A program made the translations under genes and the position numbers. A stretch of 54,735 nucleotides of DNA from NCBI GenBank assembly GCA_017397305.1, contig JAFQJB010000022.1:1-54735 (forward strand). The letters are read 5' to 3'. Under the pieces are notes generated by a model. That model did not search any database. It was not told the DNA's origin and worked only from the letters and a program-made list of their open reading frames with translations. The stretch's first letter is position 1. Each line of letters opens with the position of its first letter. Below, in pieces: positions 1-7,593 of the stretch. Origin of the DNA: Clostridia bacterium. GTDB taxonomy: Bacteria > Bacillota > Clostridia > Christensenellales > Borkfalkiaceae.

Positions 1-785
1 AACTTTTGGAACTCGTTGAAATGGAAATCAGAGAACTTCTTTCTGAGTATGGTTTCCCCGGAGACGATACCCCCATCATCAAGGGTTCTGCTCTTAAAGC
101 ACTCGAATATGCACAAGCTAACGAAGGCGACGCTGTTAGCACCGCACCTGAAACCGCTTGCATTAGAGAACTTATGGATGCTGTAGACAGCTACATTCCT
201 ACTCCCGAACGTGACGAAGCTAAACCCTTCCTTCTCCCTGTAGAAGACGTATTCACCATTTCTGGTCGTGGTACCGTTGCTACTGGTAGAGTAGAAAGAG
301 GTGTTGCACACGTTAACGACCCTGCTGAAATCGTAGGTCTTTCTGAAGAATCTAAGACTACCGTTATTACCGGTCTTGAAATGTTCCGTAAACTTCTTGA
401 CGAAGCACAAGCTGGTGACAACGTAGGTGCTCTTCTCCGTGGTATCGACAAGAGAGATATCGAACGTGGTCAAGTTATTGCTAAACCCGGTTCGGTTAAA
501 CCCCACACCGCATTCGAAGGTCAAGTGTATATCCTTACCAAAGAAGAAGGTGGCCGTCACACCCCGTTCTTCAACAACTATCGTCCTCAATTCTATTTCA
601 GAACTACCGACGTTACCGGTTCAATCAAACTTCCTGAAGGCGTAGAAATGGTTATGCCTGGTGACAACATCACCATGAGCGTTGAACTTATCACTCCTAT
701 CGCTATGGAAGAAGGTCTCCGTTTCGCTATCCGTGAAGGTGGCAGAACCGTTGGTTCAGGCGTTGTTGCTAAAATCGTTAAATAA
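1..785 (+). CDS. tuf: Translation elongation factor EF-Tu, C-terminal two thirds (5' end outside the window)
   Basis: EF-Tu is the cytoplasmic GTPase that delivers aminoacyl-tRNA to the ribosomal A site. About 260 residues are visible, against roughly 395 for the family, so the P-loop and the NKxD motif lie upstream of the window. The visible part begins at the end of the G domain ([23 protein letters not shown]). It continues through domain 2 ([13 protein letters not shown]) and domain 3 ([24 protein letters not shown]) to the normal C-terminus ending VVAKIVK. Codon use is strongly biased (CGT, GGT, GCT, CTT), as expected for a highly expressed gene. A strong terminator follows. The reading frame is open to base 1, so the first visible codon is not a start. 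Confidence 0.97.
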   Translation, partial: LLELVEMEIRELLSEYGFPGDDTPIIKGSALKALEYAQANEGDAVSTAPETACIRELMDAVDSYIPTPERDEAKPFLLPVEDVFTISGRGTVATGRVERGVAHVNDPAEIVGLSEESKTTVITGLEMFRKLLDEAQAGDNVGALLRGIDKRDIERGQVIAKPGSVKPHTAFEGQVYILTKEEGGRHTPFFNNYRPQFYFRTTDVTGSIKLPEGVEMVMPGDNITMSVELITPIAMEEGLRFAIREGGRTVGSGVVAKIVK

Positions 786-810
786 TTAACGAAAAACTAA
801 AAATTAAAAA

Positions 811-836
811 GCGTTAGATTTTCTAACGCTTTTTTT
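811..836 (+). terminator. Intrinsic terminator of tuf
   Basis: The arms GCGTTAG (811-817) and CTAACGC (823-829) form a short hairpin, extended by an A-T pair. It is preceded by an A-run and followed by seven T's, 25 bases after the tuf stop codon. Confidence 0.9.
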
Positions 837-884
837 ATTTGTTTCTATTGAGGGAAAACGCATAAAAGTTTTATATAAACAAAG

Positions 885-909
885 AAGCCTGTCCAAAAAG
901 GACAGGCTT
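885..909 (-). terminator. Terminator of the HU gene
   Basis: AAGCCTGTCC (885-894) and GGACAGGCTT (900-909) are perfect 10-base arms around an A5 loop. Read on the minus strand the hairpin follows the HU stop codon and runs into a T-rich stretch. Confidence 0.85.
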
Positions 910-925
910 TAGAGTGAATCGCAAG

Positions 926-1198
926 TTAGTTAAAAGAATCTTTGTATGCTTTGCCGAATTTGAAAGCGGGAATTTTGCTTTCAGCAATCTTGATTTTTTC
1001 GCCAGTTTTGGGATTGATACCGTCTCTAGCGGGTTTAGTTTTGAGTTCGAAAGTGCCGAAGCCGGAAATTTGAACTTTTTCACCAGCTTTTAAGCCTTCT
1101 GTGATTGCATCGATTGTACCGTCCAAAACGATAGCTGCATCTTTAAGAGTGATGCCGATGTTGTTTGCGATTGCCCTTACCAATTCATTTTTATTCAT
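926..1198 (-). CDS. hup: HU-family DNA-binding protein
   Basis: This is a 90-residue histone-like protein that binds and bends DNA as a dimer and compacts the nucleoid. The sequence starts MNKNELVRAIANNIG. It carries the family signature GFGTFELKTKPARDGINP around residues 46-63, where the beta-arm begins, and ends with the usual AFKFGKAYKDSFN helix. Length is typical. A longer upstream reading exists, but the start at 1198 is chosen because GGAGG (minus strand of 1205-1209) lies 6 bases before it and the homologous proteins begin here. It is a single-gene unit with its own promoter (1226-1253) and terminator, divergent from the gene at 1387. Confidence 0.95.
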   Translation of the reverse strand: MNKNELVRAIANNIGITLKDAAIVLDGTIDAITEGLKAGEKVQISGFGTFELKTKPARDGINPKTGEKIKIAESKIPAFKFGKAYKDSFN

Positions 1199-1225
1199 AA
1201 AAAACCTCCAAGTTTTTATGTTATT

Positions 1226-1253
1226 ATTATACCACATATACGAATTTTTTCAA
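1226..1253 (-). promoter_or_regulatory. Sigma-A-type promoter of the HU gene
   Basis: On the minus strand TTGAAA (1253-1248) and TATAAT (1231-1226) are separated by 16 bases. The predicted transcript starts near 1219, about 20 bases before the HU start codon. Confidence 0.7.
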
Positions 1254-1267
1254 GGGGTTTTGTAAAA

Positions 1268-1291
1268 TTTTTAGCAAAATTGTGCTAAAAA
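1268..1291. repeat. Inverted repeat between the HU gene and the gene at 1387
   Basis: TTTTTAGCA (1268-1276) and TGCTAAAAA (1283-1291) are perfect 9-base arms around 6 bases. The element lies between the two divergent promoters. It could be an operator or a hairpin; the sequence does not decide. Confidence 0.45.
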
Positions 1292-1332
1292 TGGCGTATT
1301 TTTTGATGTTTTATGCTTTTTTTGCCGTTTGC

Positions 1333-1361
1333 TTGACATTTTTTGGTATTCCGCCTATAAT
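1333..1361 (+). promoter_or_regulatory. Consensus sigma-A promoter for the gene at 1387
   Basis: TTGACA (1333-1338) and TATAAT (1356-1361) are both perfect and lie 17 bases apart. AAAGGGG at 1374-1380 is the ribosome-binding site. Confidence 0.85.
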
Positions 1362-1386
1362 TTAAGCGAAACCAAAGGGGAAGAAG

Positions 1387-2610
1387 ATGGATTTTACAGT
1401 GAAAGCCGAGCAGTTGAACCAAAAGCTTTCAACCTTGTCGGCGGACAACAAATTAAAAAATACACGTATAATATGTGGGAATTATAACGATATCGCAAAT
1501 CATTTATCGCGTAGTTTTCCGCAAGCAAAGGTGCTCGTTTTATCGACTGAAAAGACCTTTGAAGAAAGGGGAAAGGAAATTATCGAACAGCTTGAAAGGG
1601 CGGGAATAAAACCCGTAAACGTGATATTAAGCGAAGAAGAGCCATTGTCGGTTGAAGGGATTTGTGGGCTTATGAATGCCCCCGAAGATGTTAGGGTGGT
1701 AATTGTTCTTGACTATTCGCTTTTTGATACCGCACTATATTTTTGTGCGATAAAAAAGGTGCACCTTGTTGAAGTTTTACATAAGTTCGTTCCAAAGCGC
1801 ATAATGGCAAATAGCCTTTTAATCAAAAATGGTAACGACGTCGACCTTTTTGTTGCCGACGTGGAGCGCACTGTTGTAATTTACGAAGGGGCAATCTCTA
1901 GCGACGTAATGCCAAACACCCTTGCGTACGTCCTTTCAAAAATTTTATCCCTAACCGATTATAGAGTTATGGGTGTTGTTATGCGTCAGCCACTTTTTCC
2001 CGAAGCATTTAATCTTGCAAGGCAAGCCGTTCTAGGCACTTTAAAAGAGGTGGGGAAAAGCGAATTTTCGCTTTGTGACCTAATTTATAATGCCTTTTTA
2101 TTAGAGATTGCAGATAATCTTACTAAAGGTAAACTAATAAGTTTTTCCGCACCATCTCTTGCAGAATATATCTATAACGGCAAATTTGCGGGCGATAGCG
2201 GTGTAGAACTTTTATGCGCAAACGTGGGATTAGATTGTTATAGTGCACTCTTTAGTGGACAATACGATAAAACGAACATGCCTATAAATTACTATTCGCG
2301 CTCTAAAAAATTAAGTTTAACGTCGGGAATACTCGAAGATAGCATTCTCTCAACTTACAAAATGCAGGGCAACCGCTTTGCAATGAGAAAGGCAAAGATA
2401 AATCAACTTTTCCTTGACCTTAAAGCCGAACTAATTAGCGAGAATAAACTATATAACGCAGTTGTGGATAAATATATTTTGCTTGGCGGAAAAAAAGATT
2501 ACGACGTGGATAAACTTAGCCATGCTATTATGCTTTCGGGCGACACGCCTTTTTCGGTAAACGGAATGAGTTTGGTGCGTGAAAATAACGTTTCAAATTA
2601 TAGTATATAA
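1387..2610 (+). CDS. Hypothetical protein, possibly a degenerate dehydroquinate synthase-like / iron-type dehydrogenase fold
   Basis: This 407-residue soluble protein has no signal peptide, and I do not recognise it firmly. Its layout resembles the dehydroquinate-synthase-like superfamily (iron alcohol dehydrogenases, glycerol-1-phosphate dehydrogenase). A Rossmann-like half has KVLVLSTEK near residue 48. A strand-turn-helix at residues 104-121 (VVIVLDYSLFDTALYFCA) sits where the family has GGGSxxDxxK. A helical C-terminal half follows. The glycine triplet and the lysine of that motif are missing, so a catalytic nucleotide site is doubtful. It is transcribed alone from a consensus promoter and ends in a terminator that overlaps the next gene's start. 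The fold assignment is inference. Confidence 0.5.
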   Translation: MDFTVKAEQLNQKLSTLSADNKLKNTRIICGNYNDIANHLSRSFPQAKVLVLSTEKTFEERGKEIIEQLERAGIKPVNVILSEEEPLSVEGICGLMNAPEDVRVVIVLDYSLFDTALYFCAIKKVHLVEVLHKFVPKRIMANSLLIKNGNDVDLFVADVERTVVIYEGAISSDVMPNTLAYVLSKILSLTDYRVMGVVMRQPLFPEAFNLARQAVLGTLKEVGKSEFSLCDLIYNAFLLEIADNLTKGKLISFSAPSLAEYIYNGKFAGDSGVELLCANVGLDCYSALFSGQYDKTNMPINYYSRSKKLSLTSGILEDSILSTYKMQGNRFAMRKAKINQLFLDLKAELISENKLYNAVVDKYILLGGKKDYDVDKLSHAIMLSGDTPFSVNGMSLVRENNVSNYSI

Positions 2611-2624
2611 ATAAAAAAATAGGG

Positions 2625-2658
2625 AATACTCTCCAAAAGATAAGGAGAGTATTTTTTT
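2625..2658 (+). terminator. Terminator hairpin overlapping the ribosome-binding site of the next gene
   Basis: AATACTCTCC (2625-2634) pairs perfectly with GGAGAGTATT (2644-2653). Seven T's (2652-2658) abut the ATG at 2659. The 3' arm contains GGAGAG, the only SD-like sequence for that ATG, so termination and translation initiation share the same bases. Confidence 0.8.
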
Positions 2659-3075
2659 ATGCCCAAAAAACTTTTGTGTGTATTCCTTGCGATATTTTCG
2701 CTTTTTTCTATACATAGAACGACAAACGTTCCCACCTTTTCTAACTATGCCAATACTTTTGAAATAAGTTTAGATAACGGGTCGTTTTCTAACAGCATTT
2801 TAACAGTGAATAAAAGTGATTTTGCTCTTTATAGAGGAATAAAGGGCGAGAGTTGCGAAGTAAAAAAAGAAAACTTTGACATAAACGCATTTTTAACCGA
2901 CTTTGAAGCGGAGATGGTGGCTTGTGAAAAGGTTGGAGATATAGTTTGTTATTATGCATTTTCGCCCAAAGTTAAATATTTAGAAAAGGTTAACGGCAAA
3001 AAAGTAAATCTTCACGTGGCGGTAAGAGATAACGCTGTCGTTATAGGAACACCCATTATTTACGGAAGTTTTTAA
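2659..3075 (+). CDS. YwmB-like exported protein
   Basis: This 138-residue protein has an N-terminal hydrophobic segment (residues 4-17, after two lysines) acting as signal peptide or anchor. The C-terminal part, with YYAFSPKVKYLEKVNGKKV followed by NLHVAVRDN and IGTPIIYGSF, resembles the end of the YwmB family, where a conserved N-x-x-x-A-x-R strand is followed by a threonine-proline strand. In Bacillus the ywmB gene lies in the neighbourhood of spoIID and spoIIQ, and a spoIIQ-like gene follows here, which supports the match. Its molecular function is not established. The start is set by the ATG directly behind the 2625-2658 hairpin, whose 3' arm provides GGAGAG. Confidence 0.5.
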   Translation: MPKKLLCVFLAIFSLFSIHRTTNVPTFSNYANTFEISLDNGSFSNSILTVNKSDFALYRGIKGESCEVKKENFDINAFLTDFEAEMVACEKVGDIVCYYAFSPKVKYLEKVNGKKVNLHVAVRDNAVVIGTPIIYGSF

Positions 3076-3082
3076 TTTTTAG

Positions 3083-3110
3083 GTATAAAAGAAAAAATTA
3101 GGGCAATAAT
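3083..3110 (+). promoter_or_regulatory. Candidate sigma-F-type promoter for the SpoIIQ-like gene
   Basis: GTATA (3083-3087) is followed after 14 bases by GGCAATAAT (3102-3110), which fits the GGnnAnAnT form of forespore sigma-F promoters. The spacer is slightly short for the Bacillus consensus. The position, 27 bases before the start codon, is suitable. Confidence 0.3.
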
Positions 3111-3137
3111 CAAGCAAAACAAATAAGGAGATAAGAA

Positions 3138-3779
3138 ATGAAAGAAGAAAACAGATTACTTTATTTTTTGAAAAGGAACTTAGCGTACATCGTTTTATCA
3201 CTATGCATAATTGCGGTTGCACTTTCCATAACGCTTATGCTTGTACGTCAGCAAGAACAAACTTTATCGAACGATAACCCCACAATCAACAACCCTGTGG
3301 ACACTCCGTCCGATTCTATCGTAGACCCCGACGATACCCCCACTAAGCCAGTCGACGTGCCGATAGAGTTTGCTATGCCCGTCCAAGCGGTTATTTCCAT
3401 TGGTGAATATAGCGAAACGATGGTGTTTAACGGCACTCTAGGTAGGTTTTCAACCCACCTCGGCTTAGACTTTTTTGCTGACGAGGGAACGGCGGTTTTG
3501 GCAGTATTCGACGGCACGGTTGAAAGTGTGGAAAACACCCTTCTTTACGGCACGACAATCGTTATAGACCACGGCAACGGGCTTAAAACGGTGTATAACT
3601 CTTTGGCGGACGGCGATAGCGTAACCGTTGGACAAAAGGTGCAAAAAGGTCAAGTGATAGGCGAAGTTTCCCTTTCAAATAGGCAAGAAGCGGGCTCTGG
3701 CGCGCACCTTCACTTTGAGGTTATAGAAGACGGCAAAACAATCGACCCATCAAAGTATTTGACCATTGACGAAAAATAA
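3138..3779 (+). CDS. spoIIQ: SpoIIQ-like membrane-anchored M23 (LytM) peptidase
   Basis: This is a 213-residue single-pass membrane protein: cytoplasmic N-terminus, one transmembrane segment (about 16-36), a proline/aspartate-rich linker (about 45-76), then a LytM domain. The zinc ligands of active M23 peptidases are present: H107-x3-D111 (HLGLD) and H190-x-H192 (HLHFEV). In sporulating Firmicutes SpoIIQ is the forespore partner of SpoIIIAH in the channel joining forespore and mother cell. Bacillus SpoIIQ lacks part of the zinc site, while clostridial versions keep it, as here. The YwmB-like gene upstream and a possible sigma-F promoter support this role. A general cell-wall M23 endopeptidase is the alternative. 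GGAG lies 7 bases before the ATG. Confidence 0.65.
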   Translation: MKEENRLLYFLKRNLAYIVLSLCIIAVALSITLMLVRQQEQTLSNDNPTINNPVDTPSDSIVDPDDTPTKPVDVPIEFAMPVQAVISIGEYSETMVFNGTLGRFSTHLGLDFFADEGTAVLAVFDGTVESVENTLLYGTTIVIDHGNGLKTVYNSLADGDSVTVGQKVQKGQVIGEVSLSNRQEAGSGAHLHFEVIEDGKTIDPSKYLTIDEK

Positions 3780-3801
3780 AAACAATAAAGAATATTAAAC
3801 A

Positions 3802-3847
3802 AAAACCCTGAATAAGATACTTATAAAAAGTATTGATTCGGGGTTTT
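3802..3847 (+). terminator. Two-part hairpin directly before the M1 peptidase start codon
   Basis: The outer arms AAAACCC (3802-3808) and GGGTTTT (3841-3847) extend inward through a further helix. The inner arms are ATACTT (3817-3822) and AAGTAT (3828-3833). TTTTATT follows the hairpin and the ATG is at 3851. The GGGG that would serve as SD (3840-3843) lies in the 3' arm. Confidence 0.65.
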
Positions 3848-3850
3848 ATT

Positions 3851-5299
3851 ATGAAAAGAGCGAGTGTAATTTTTATTGCCCTATTGCTAGCCGTGTGCTG
3901 TGTTAACTTTGCGGGGTGCAAAAAGGCGGATAAGCTTACCGAGTATTCGATTAGGTGCGAACTTAGTGGAAACGTCCTTAAAGGGCAGGAGAGCGTAAAC
4001 TTTTATAACCACACCGAAACGGCACTAGATTGCTTAAAGTTTAACCTTTTTGGCAATGCGTTTAGAAAGGACGCAAAGTATTCGCCAATCGGCGCGCAGT
4101 ACGTTAACAGGGCTTATCCAAACGGACTAAGCTATGGCGAAATGACCATTGAAAAGGTGCAAAGCGGTGGCAAAGATTTGCAGTTTTTAATAGGTGGTGA
4201 AGATAAAAACGTACTCATTGTAATGCTGGAAAAAGAAGTGTTCCCCGACGAGTTTATCGAAGTTACCATAGATTTTACCTTGACGCTTGCAAACGTTGTA
4301 GCACGCACGGGATATACTGACAAGGTGATAAACCTTGCCTCCTTTTACCCAATACTTTGCGGATACTCTAACGGTTTTTACGAGTGCGTTTATTATTCTG
4401 TTGGTGACCCCTTTTTCAGCGATTGTGCAAACTACAAGGTAAACTTTACTTGCGATGCTGAATATATCGTTGCATCGAGCGGTAAGCTTTTGTCGAGAAA
4501 GGTTGAGGGGACAAAAGCCACAGGGGAATACGCTATTAAAAATGCCCGTTCCTTTGCTTTTGTTTTAAGCAAAGAATTCGATAGTTTGCAAGATAATTCC
4601 TTAGGGGTGGAAATAAACTATTATTATTACGACGATAGTGCCCCCGAAAAGTCGTTACAATACGCAGTAAAGAGCATGAAACTTTTTAATGAAAAGTTTG
4701 GAAAATATCCCTATCCCACGTACGCAGTTGTGCAAACGGAATTTATCCAAGGCGGTATGGAATTCCCCGCCCTAGTAATGATAAGCGATAATTTAGAGCC
4801 AAGTGCATACGGTGAGGTTATCGTGCATGAAACGGCGCACCAGTGGTGGCAAAGCGTGGTGGGGAATAACGAGATAGAGCACGGCTTTTTAGACGAAGGA
4901 CTTGCCGAGTATTCGGTTGTGATATTTTACGAAAACTACCCTGAATATAATTTGACAAGAGAACTCTTGATAGATTCCTCGCAAAAAACGTATAAGGTGT
5001 TTTGCTCTGTTTACGATAAAATCTACGGCAAGGTAAACACGGTGATGCTACGTAGCCTAAAAGACTTTACAAGCGAATACGAATACGTCAATATGGCATA
5101 CATAAAGCCGTGTATAATGTACGACATGCTAAGGCAAACGATTGGGGATAAAGCATTTTTTAACGGACTTAAAAAGTATTATAAACAATATTCTTTTTTA
5201 AACGCAACCCCCGACGATTTAGTGGGAGTGTTTGAAAAGTGCGGAACGGACACCAACGGGTTCTTTTATAGCTTTTTTGAAGGCAAGGTAATCATATAA
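3851..5299 (+). CDS. M1-family metallopeptidase lipoprotein
   Basis: This is a 482-residue exported lipoprotein: a lysine/arginine start, a hydrophobic stretch and a lipobox FAGC with Cys23. The catalytic domain has the gluzincin motif HETAHQWW (H326, E327, H330) and the third zinc ligand E349 eighteen residues later (HGFLDEGLAEY). A QGGMEFP segment before it replaces the GxMEN exopeptidase motif of M1 aminopeptidases. The N-terminal part (GQESVNFYNHTETALDCLKF) is the M1 beta-domain. It probably trims peptides at the cell surface. A start 18 bases upstream is possible, but 3851 puts the signal peptide at the very N-terminus. Initiation may depend on opening the hairpin at 3802-3847. Confidence 0.85.
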   Translation: MKRASVIFIALLLAVCCVNFAGCKKADKLTEYSIRCELSGNVLKGQESVNFYNHTETALDCLKFNLFGNAFRKDAKYSPIGAQYVNRAYPNGLSYGEMTIEKVQSGGKDLQFLIGGEDKNVLIVMLEKEVFPDEFIEVTIDFTLTLANVVARTGYTDKVINLASFYPILCGYSNGFYECVYYSVGDPFFSDCANYKVNFTCDAEYIVASSGKLLSRKVEGTKATGEYAIKNARSFAFVLSKEFDSLQDNSLGVEINYYYYDDSAPEKSLQYAVKSMKLFNEKFGKYPYPTYAVVQTEFIQGGMEFPALVMISDNLEPSAYGEVIVHETAHQWWQSVVGNNEIEHGFLDEGLAEYSVVIFYENYPEYNLTRELLIDSSQKTYKVFCSVYDKIYGKVNTVMLRSLKDFTSEYEYVNMAYIKPCIMYDMLRQTIGDKAFFNGLKKYYKQYSFLNATPDDLVGVFEKCGTDTNGFFYSFFEGKVII

Positions 5300-5310
5300 A
5301 AATTATTTAT

Positions 5311-5345
5311 AACGGGCAGGGAAGCAAAAAACTTGCCCGTTTTTC
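5311..5345 (+). terminator. Terminator after the M1 peptidase gene
   Basis: AACGGGCA (5311-5318) pairs with TGCCCGTT (5334-5341), followed by a T-run. Confidence 0.75.
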
Positions 5346-5407
5346 GTGTTAATATAAGAAAAAAGGGGTAGTATTTAAAAAAAGGTTTAATAAATAAATA
5401 CCAACTA

Positions 5408-5436
5408 TTGACAAAACCGCGTTAAAATGTTAAACT
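5408..5436 (+). promoter_or_regulatory. Sigma-A promoter for the leucine-rich lipoprotein gene
   Basis: TTGACA (5408-5413) is followed after 17 bases by TAAACT (5431-5436). AAGGAG lies before the ATG at 5477. Confidence 0.65.
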
Positions 5437-5476
5437 AATTGGGTATACGAGTATATTAGCTAGATAAGGAGTCAAT

Positions 5477-6364
5477 ATGAAAAAGGTTTTAAAAACATTA
5501 TTGATTTTATCGCTTGCAGTTCTTTTTGCGATGTCACTTGTTGCTTGTGGTGATAAGGGCGGAAACAAAAGTGCTGACGGCGGAATAAAATACAAGAAGA
5601 TAGATGGTGTTTACACCATTTATAAATACGTTGCCGAAGAGGGCAAAAGTGTAATCAACCTCGGCGAAGAACTTGGCGATGACGTTACCGACGTTCGTAT
5701 CAAAAAGGGCGCATTCAAGGGTAACGACACCTTAAAGAAGATTATCGTTTCTAATAAAATCACGCAAATCGACAAGGGTGCTTTCGAAGGAATGAAGAGT
5801 TTGGAAAGTTTGGAAGTATGCTTTATCGGTAAAACTGCAAATGCAGACGTTTACCCAAACCAAAGCCAAGCACAAGTAGATAAGGCTGTTGATAGTGAAA
5901 GAACGATTGCACACTTCTTTGGTGATACCGATTATAGCGTTGGTGTTCCCGTTAAGATTAGTTATAATAGTTCTTCTTCAACCACTTGCTATATGCCCAT
6001 TACCTTAAAAGAAATCGTGGTTAATACCCAAGACGAATACAGCATTCCTATGTATGCATTCAACGGCGCGGTAAACCTCACTTCTATTAAACTTATCGGC
6101 AACATTACTGCTATCGGCGAATACGCATTCGGCGGTTGTAAGGAACTTAAAGCAATCGAACTTCCCTCATCGGTAAACACAATTTATGACGGCGCGTTTA
6201 TTAACTGCGCTAAACTTGCAACCTTAACCGTTGACGCAAACGCAAGCTTGATTGTTAAAAAAGATGCTTTCGTTGGTACCAAGATTAATAGAAACGCACT
6301 AGACGGCAACATTAGTGGTATTGATGAAAATATGAGAGATGAAATCTTTGGCAAGGCTGAATAA
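5477..6364 (+). CDS. Leucine-rich repeat (BspA/LRR_5-type) lipoprotein
   Basis: This 295-residue surface lipoprotein has the lipobox LVAC with Cys24. It contains irregular leucine-rich repeats of the BspA kind, recognisable by the recurring core I-x-x-x-A-F-x-G/N-C/A-x-x-L-x-x-I. Examples are KKGAFKGNDTLKKIIV, DKGAFEGMKSLESLEV, GEYAFGGCKELKAIEL and YDGAFINCAKLATLTV. A less regular insert (about 115-195) separates the first two from the later repeats. Proteins of this class mediate adhesion or protein-protein contacts outside the cell; the partner is unknown. It is a single-gene unit with its own promoter and terminator. Confidence 0.85.
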   Translation: MKKVLKTLLILSLAVLFAMSLVACGDKGGNKSADGGIKYKKIDGVYTIYKYVAEEGKSVINLGEELGDDVTDVRIKKGAFKGNDTLKKIIVSNKITQIDKGAFEGMKSLESLEVCFIGKTANADVYPNQSQAQVDKAVDSERTIAHFFGDTDYSVGVPVKISYNSSSSTTCYMPITLKEIVVNTQDEYSIPMYAFNGAVNLTSIKLIGNITAIGEYAFGGCKELKAIELPSSVNTIYDGAFINCAKLATLTVDANASLIVKKDAFVGTKINRNALDGNISGIDENMRDEIFGKAE

Positions 6365-6380
6365 AAAAGAGAGCAAAACT

Positions 6381-6405
6381 AAAAGGCACCTTAAAGGTGC
6401 CTTTT
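6381..6405. terminator. Shared bidirectional terminator
   Basis: AAAAGGCACC (6381-6390) and GGTGCCTTTT (6396-6405) form a perfect 10-base stem. It ends the gene at 5477-6364 and, read on the minus strand, also the gene at 6422-7492. Confidence 0.85.
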
Positions 6406-6421
6406 TTGTTTGTATAATATT

Positions 6422-7492
6422 TTATTTTACAATTGATACGTCAGTTAAGGTGTACACGAGAGCGCCTAATGATTCAAATGAAGAGTAGGTTGTAAGTGTT
6501 TCTACAATTTGAATGGGCAAAGCGTTATACGGCAATTTTTCGGTGCCTTGCTTTTGAACTAGAACGAATTGTGCCGCGCCTGCATTTTTACTTGAATTGA
6601 TGCGGTAAGCAAATTCTTGAATTTGCACGTCTTCGGTTATTGACGTTCCGTTATAAGTTAACGGGAGAGCAGGAAGCGTTCTTTCATTTACGTTTTTAAT
6701 CAAAAGGCTTACGGGGTAGCCGTAGGAGAGAGATTGAACGGGGAGAGACACCGATGCATCTTGTGAGATGTTTACGTTTCTAGTAGCAAAAATAAATTGC
6801 GTGTTGTCGATAACTTGTCTAAAATCGTACTTTCTTTGGGTGGACGAGGTCGTTGTTTTTTCATTTTCGCTTCCCAAAAACTCGGTAATCGCTTTATCCA
6901 TTGTATAATTCTTGTTGCCATAAGTTGTTTCGGTTAGGTATTTATAACGGATAAGGCTGGTCGCGTTGCTATCATTATAATAATGAACGAGCGTATTTTC
7001 TTGCTCAACCTTAGAGTAGATTGGTGCGAACGACATATTTGCGGGAAGGAAATAAACTTCTTGATAAACTTTATCGGTAAATACTTGAGGGGTTTCACTT
7101 CCGTTTAGATAATAGGTCGCGTTAATCGTCGCCTCACTGGTTAAGTGGTAAATTCTGTTTTGGCCAACGTCGACGTGGTCTTTTTCATTGACCCATGAGG
7201 GAAGAATACTAACGATTTCAAACGTTTGAACAAGCTTGCCCGAATAATCGCACTTTATAACGTTGTCGGTAAGATTGGCACTCTTTATAACGTATCCGTT
7301 GTTATAATCTTCAACGTAGTCGATATCGTAAGTTAGAACCTCGGTATAATTTGTTGGTGCCGTTCCCGATTGACCGGAGAAGTTGTTTGAAAAGGCAAGA
7401 ACGCTTTCGTTACAGCCGTTACAACCCGCAAGAGAAAAGCACAGCACGATTGACAGTGCTAAACTAAAAAAAGTCAAGAAAAATTTTTTCAT
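6422..7492 (-). CDS. Hypothetical lipoprotein
   Basis: This 356-residue exported protein begins with two lysines, a long hydrophobic stretch and a lipobox LAGC with Cys24. The mature part is polar, rich in Asn, Thr, Ser and Tyr, and looks beta-rich, with no catalytic motif or repeat that I can recognise. No transmembrane segment follows the signal peptide, so it should be anchored by its lipid on the outer face of the membrane. It is transcribed alone, divergent from addB, with GGAG 8 bases before the ATG and a promoter at 7522-7550. Function unknown. Confidence 0.8.
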   Translation of the reverse strand: MKKFFLTFFSLALSIVLCFSLAGCNGCNESVLAFSNNFSGQSGTAPTNYTEVLTYDIDYVEDYNNGYVIKSANLTDNVIKCDYSGKLVQTFEIVSILPSWVNEKDHVDVGQNRIYHLTSEATINATYYLNGSETPQVFTDKVYQEVYFLPANMSFAPIYSKVEQENTLVHYYNDSNATSLIRYKYLTETTYGNKNYTMDKAITEFLGSENEKTTTSSTQRKYDFRQVIDNTQFIFATRNVNISQDASVSLPVQSLSYGYPVSLLIKNVNERTLPALPLTYNGTSITEDVQIQEFAYRINSSKNAGAAQFVLVQKQGTEKLPYNALPIQIVETLTTYSSFESLGALVYTLTDVSIVK

Positions 7493-7521
7493 TTTTCACT
7501 CCAAAACATATTTCTTATCTA

Positions 7522-7550
7522 ATAATATCACAAATAACAAAAAATGTAAA
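7522..7550 (-). promoter_or_regulatory. Promoter of the lipoprotein gene at 6422-7492
   Basis: On the minus strand TTTACA (7550-7545) and TATTAT (7527-7522) are separated by 17 bases. Confidence 0.55.
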
Positions 7551-7578
7551 TCTATGTGACAAAAATGTAGCAAAAATA

Positions 7579-7587
7579 TGTTATAAT
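7579..7587 (+). promoter_or_regulatory. Extended -10 promoter of addB, giving a leaderless mRNA
   Basis: TGTTATAAT (7579-7587) is an extended -10 element. It ends six bases before the addB ATG at 7594, so the predicted transcription start coincides with the A of ATG. There is no SD-like sequence upstream. A GTGACA at 7556-7561 is too far away to be an ideal -35. Confidence 0.65.
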
Positions 7588-7593
7588 ATTATT

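Noticed and set aside
7556..7561. GTGACA as -35 box of addB
   Set aside because: The distance to the -10 would be 20 bases, beyond the usual range; the extended -10 probably suffices.
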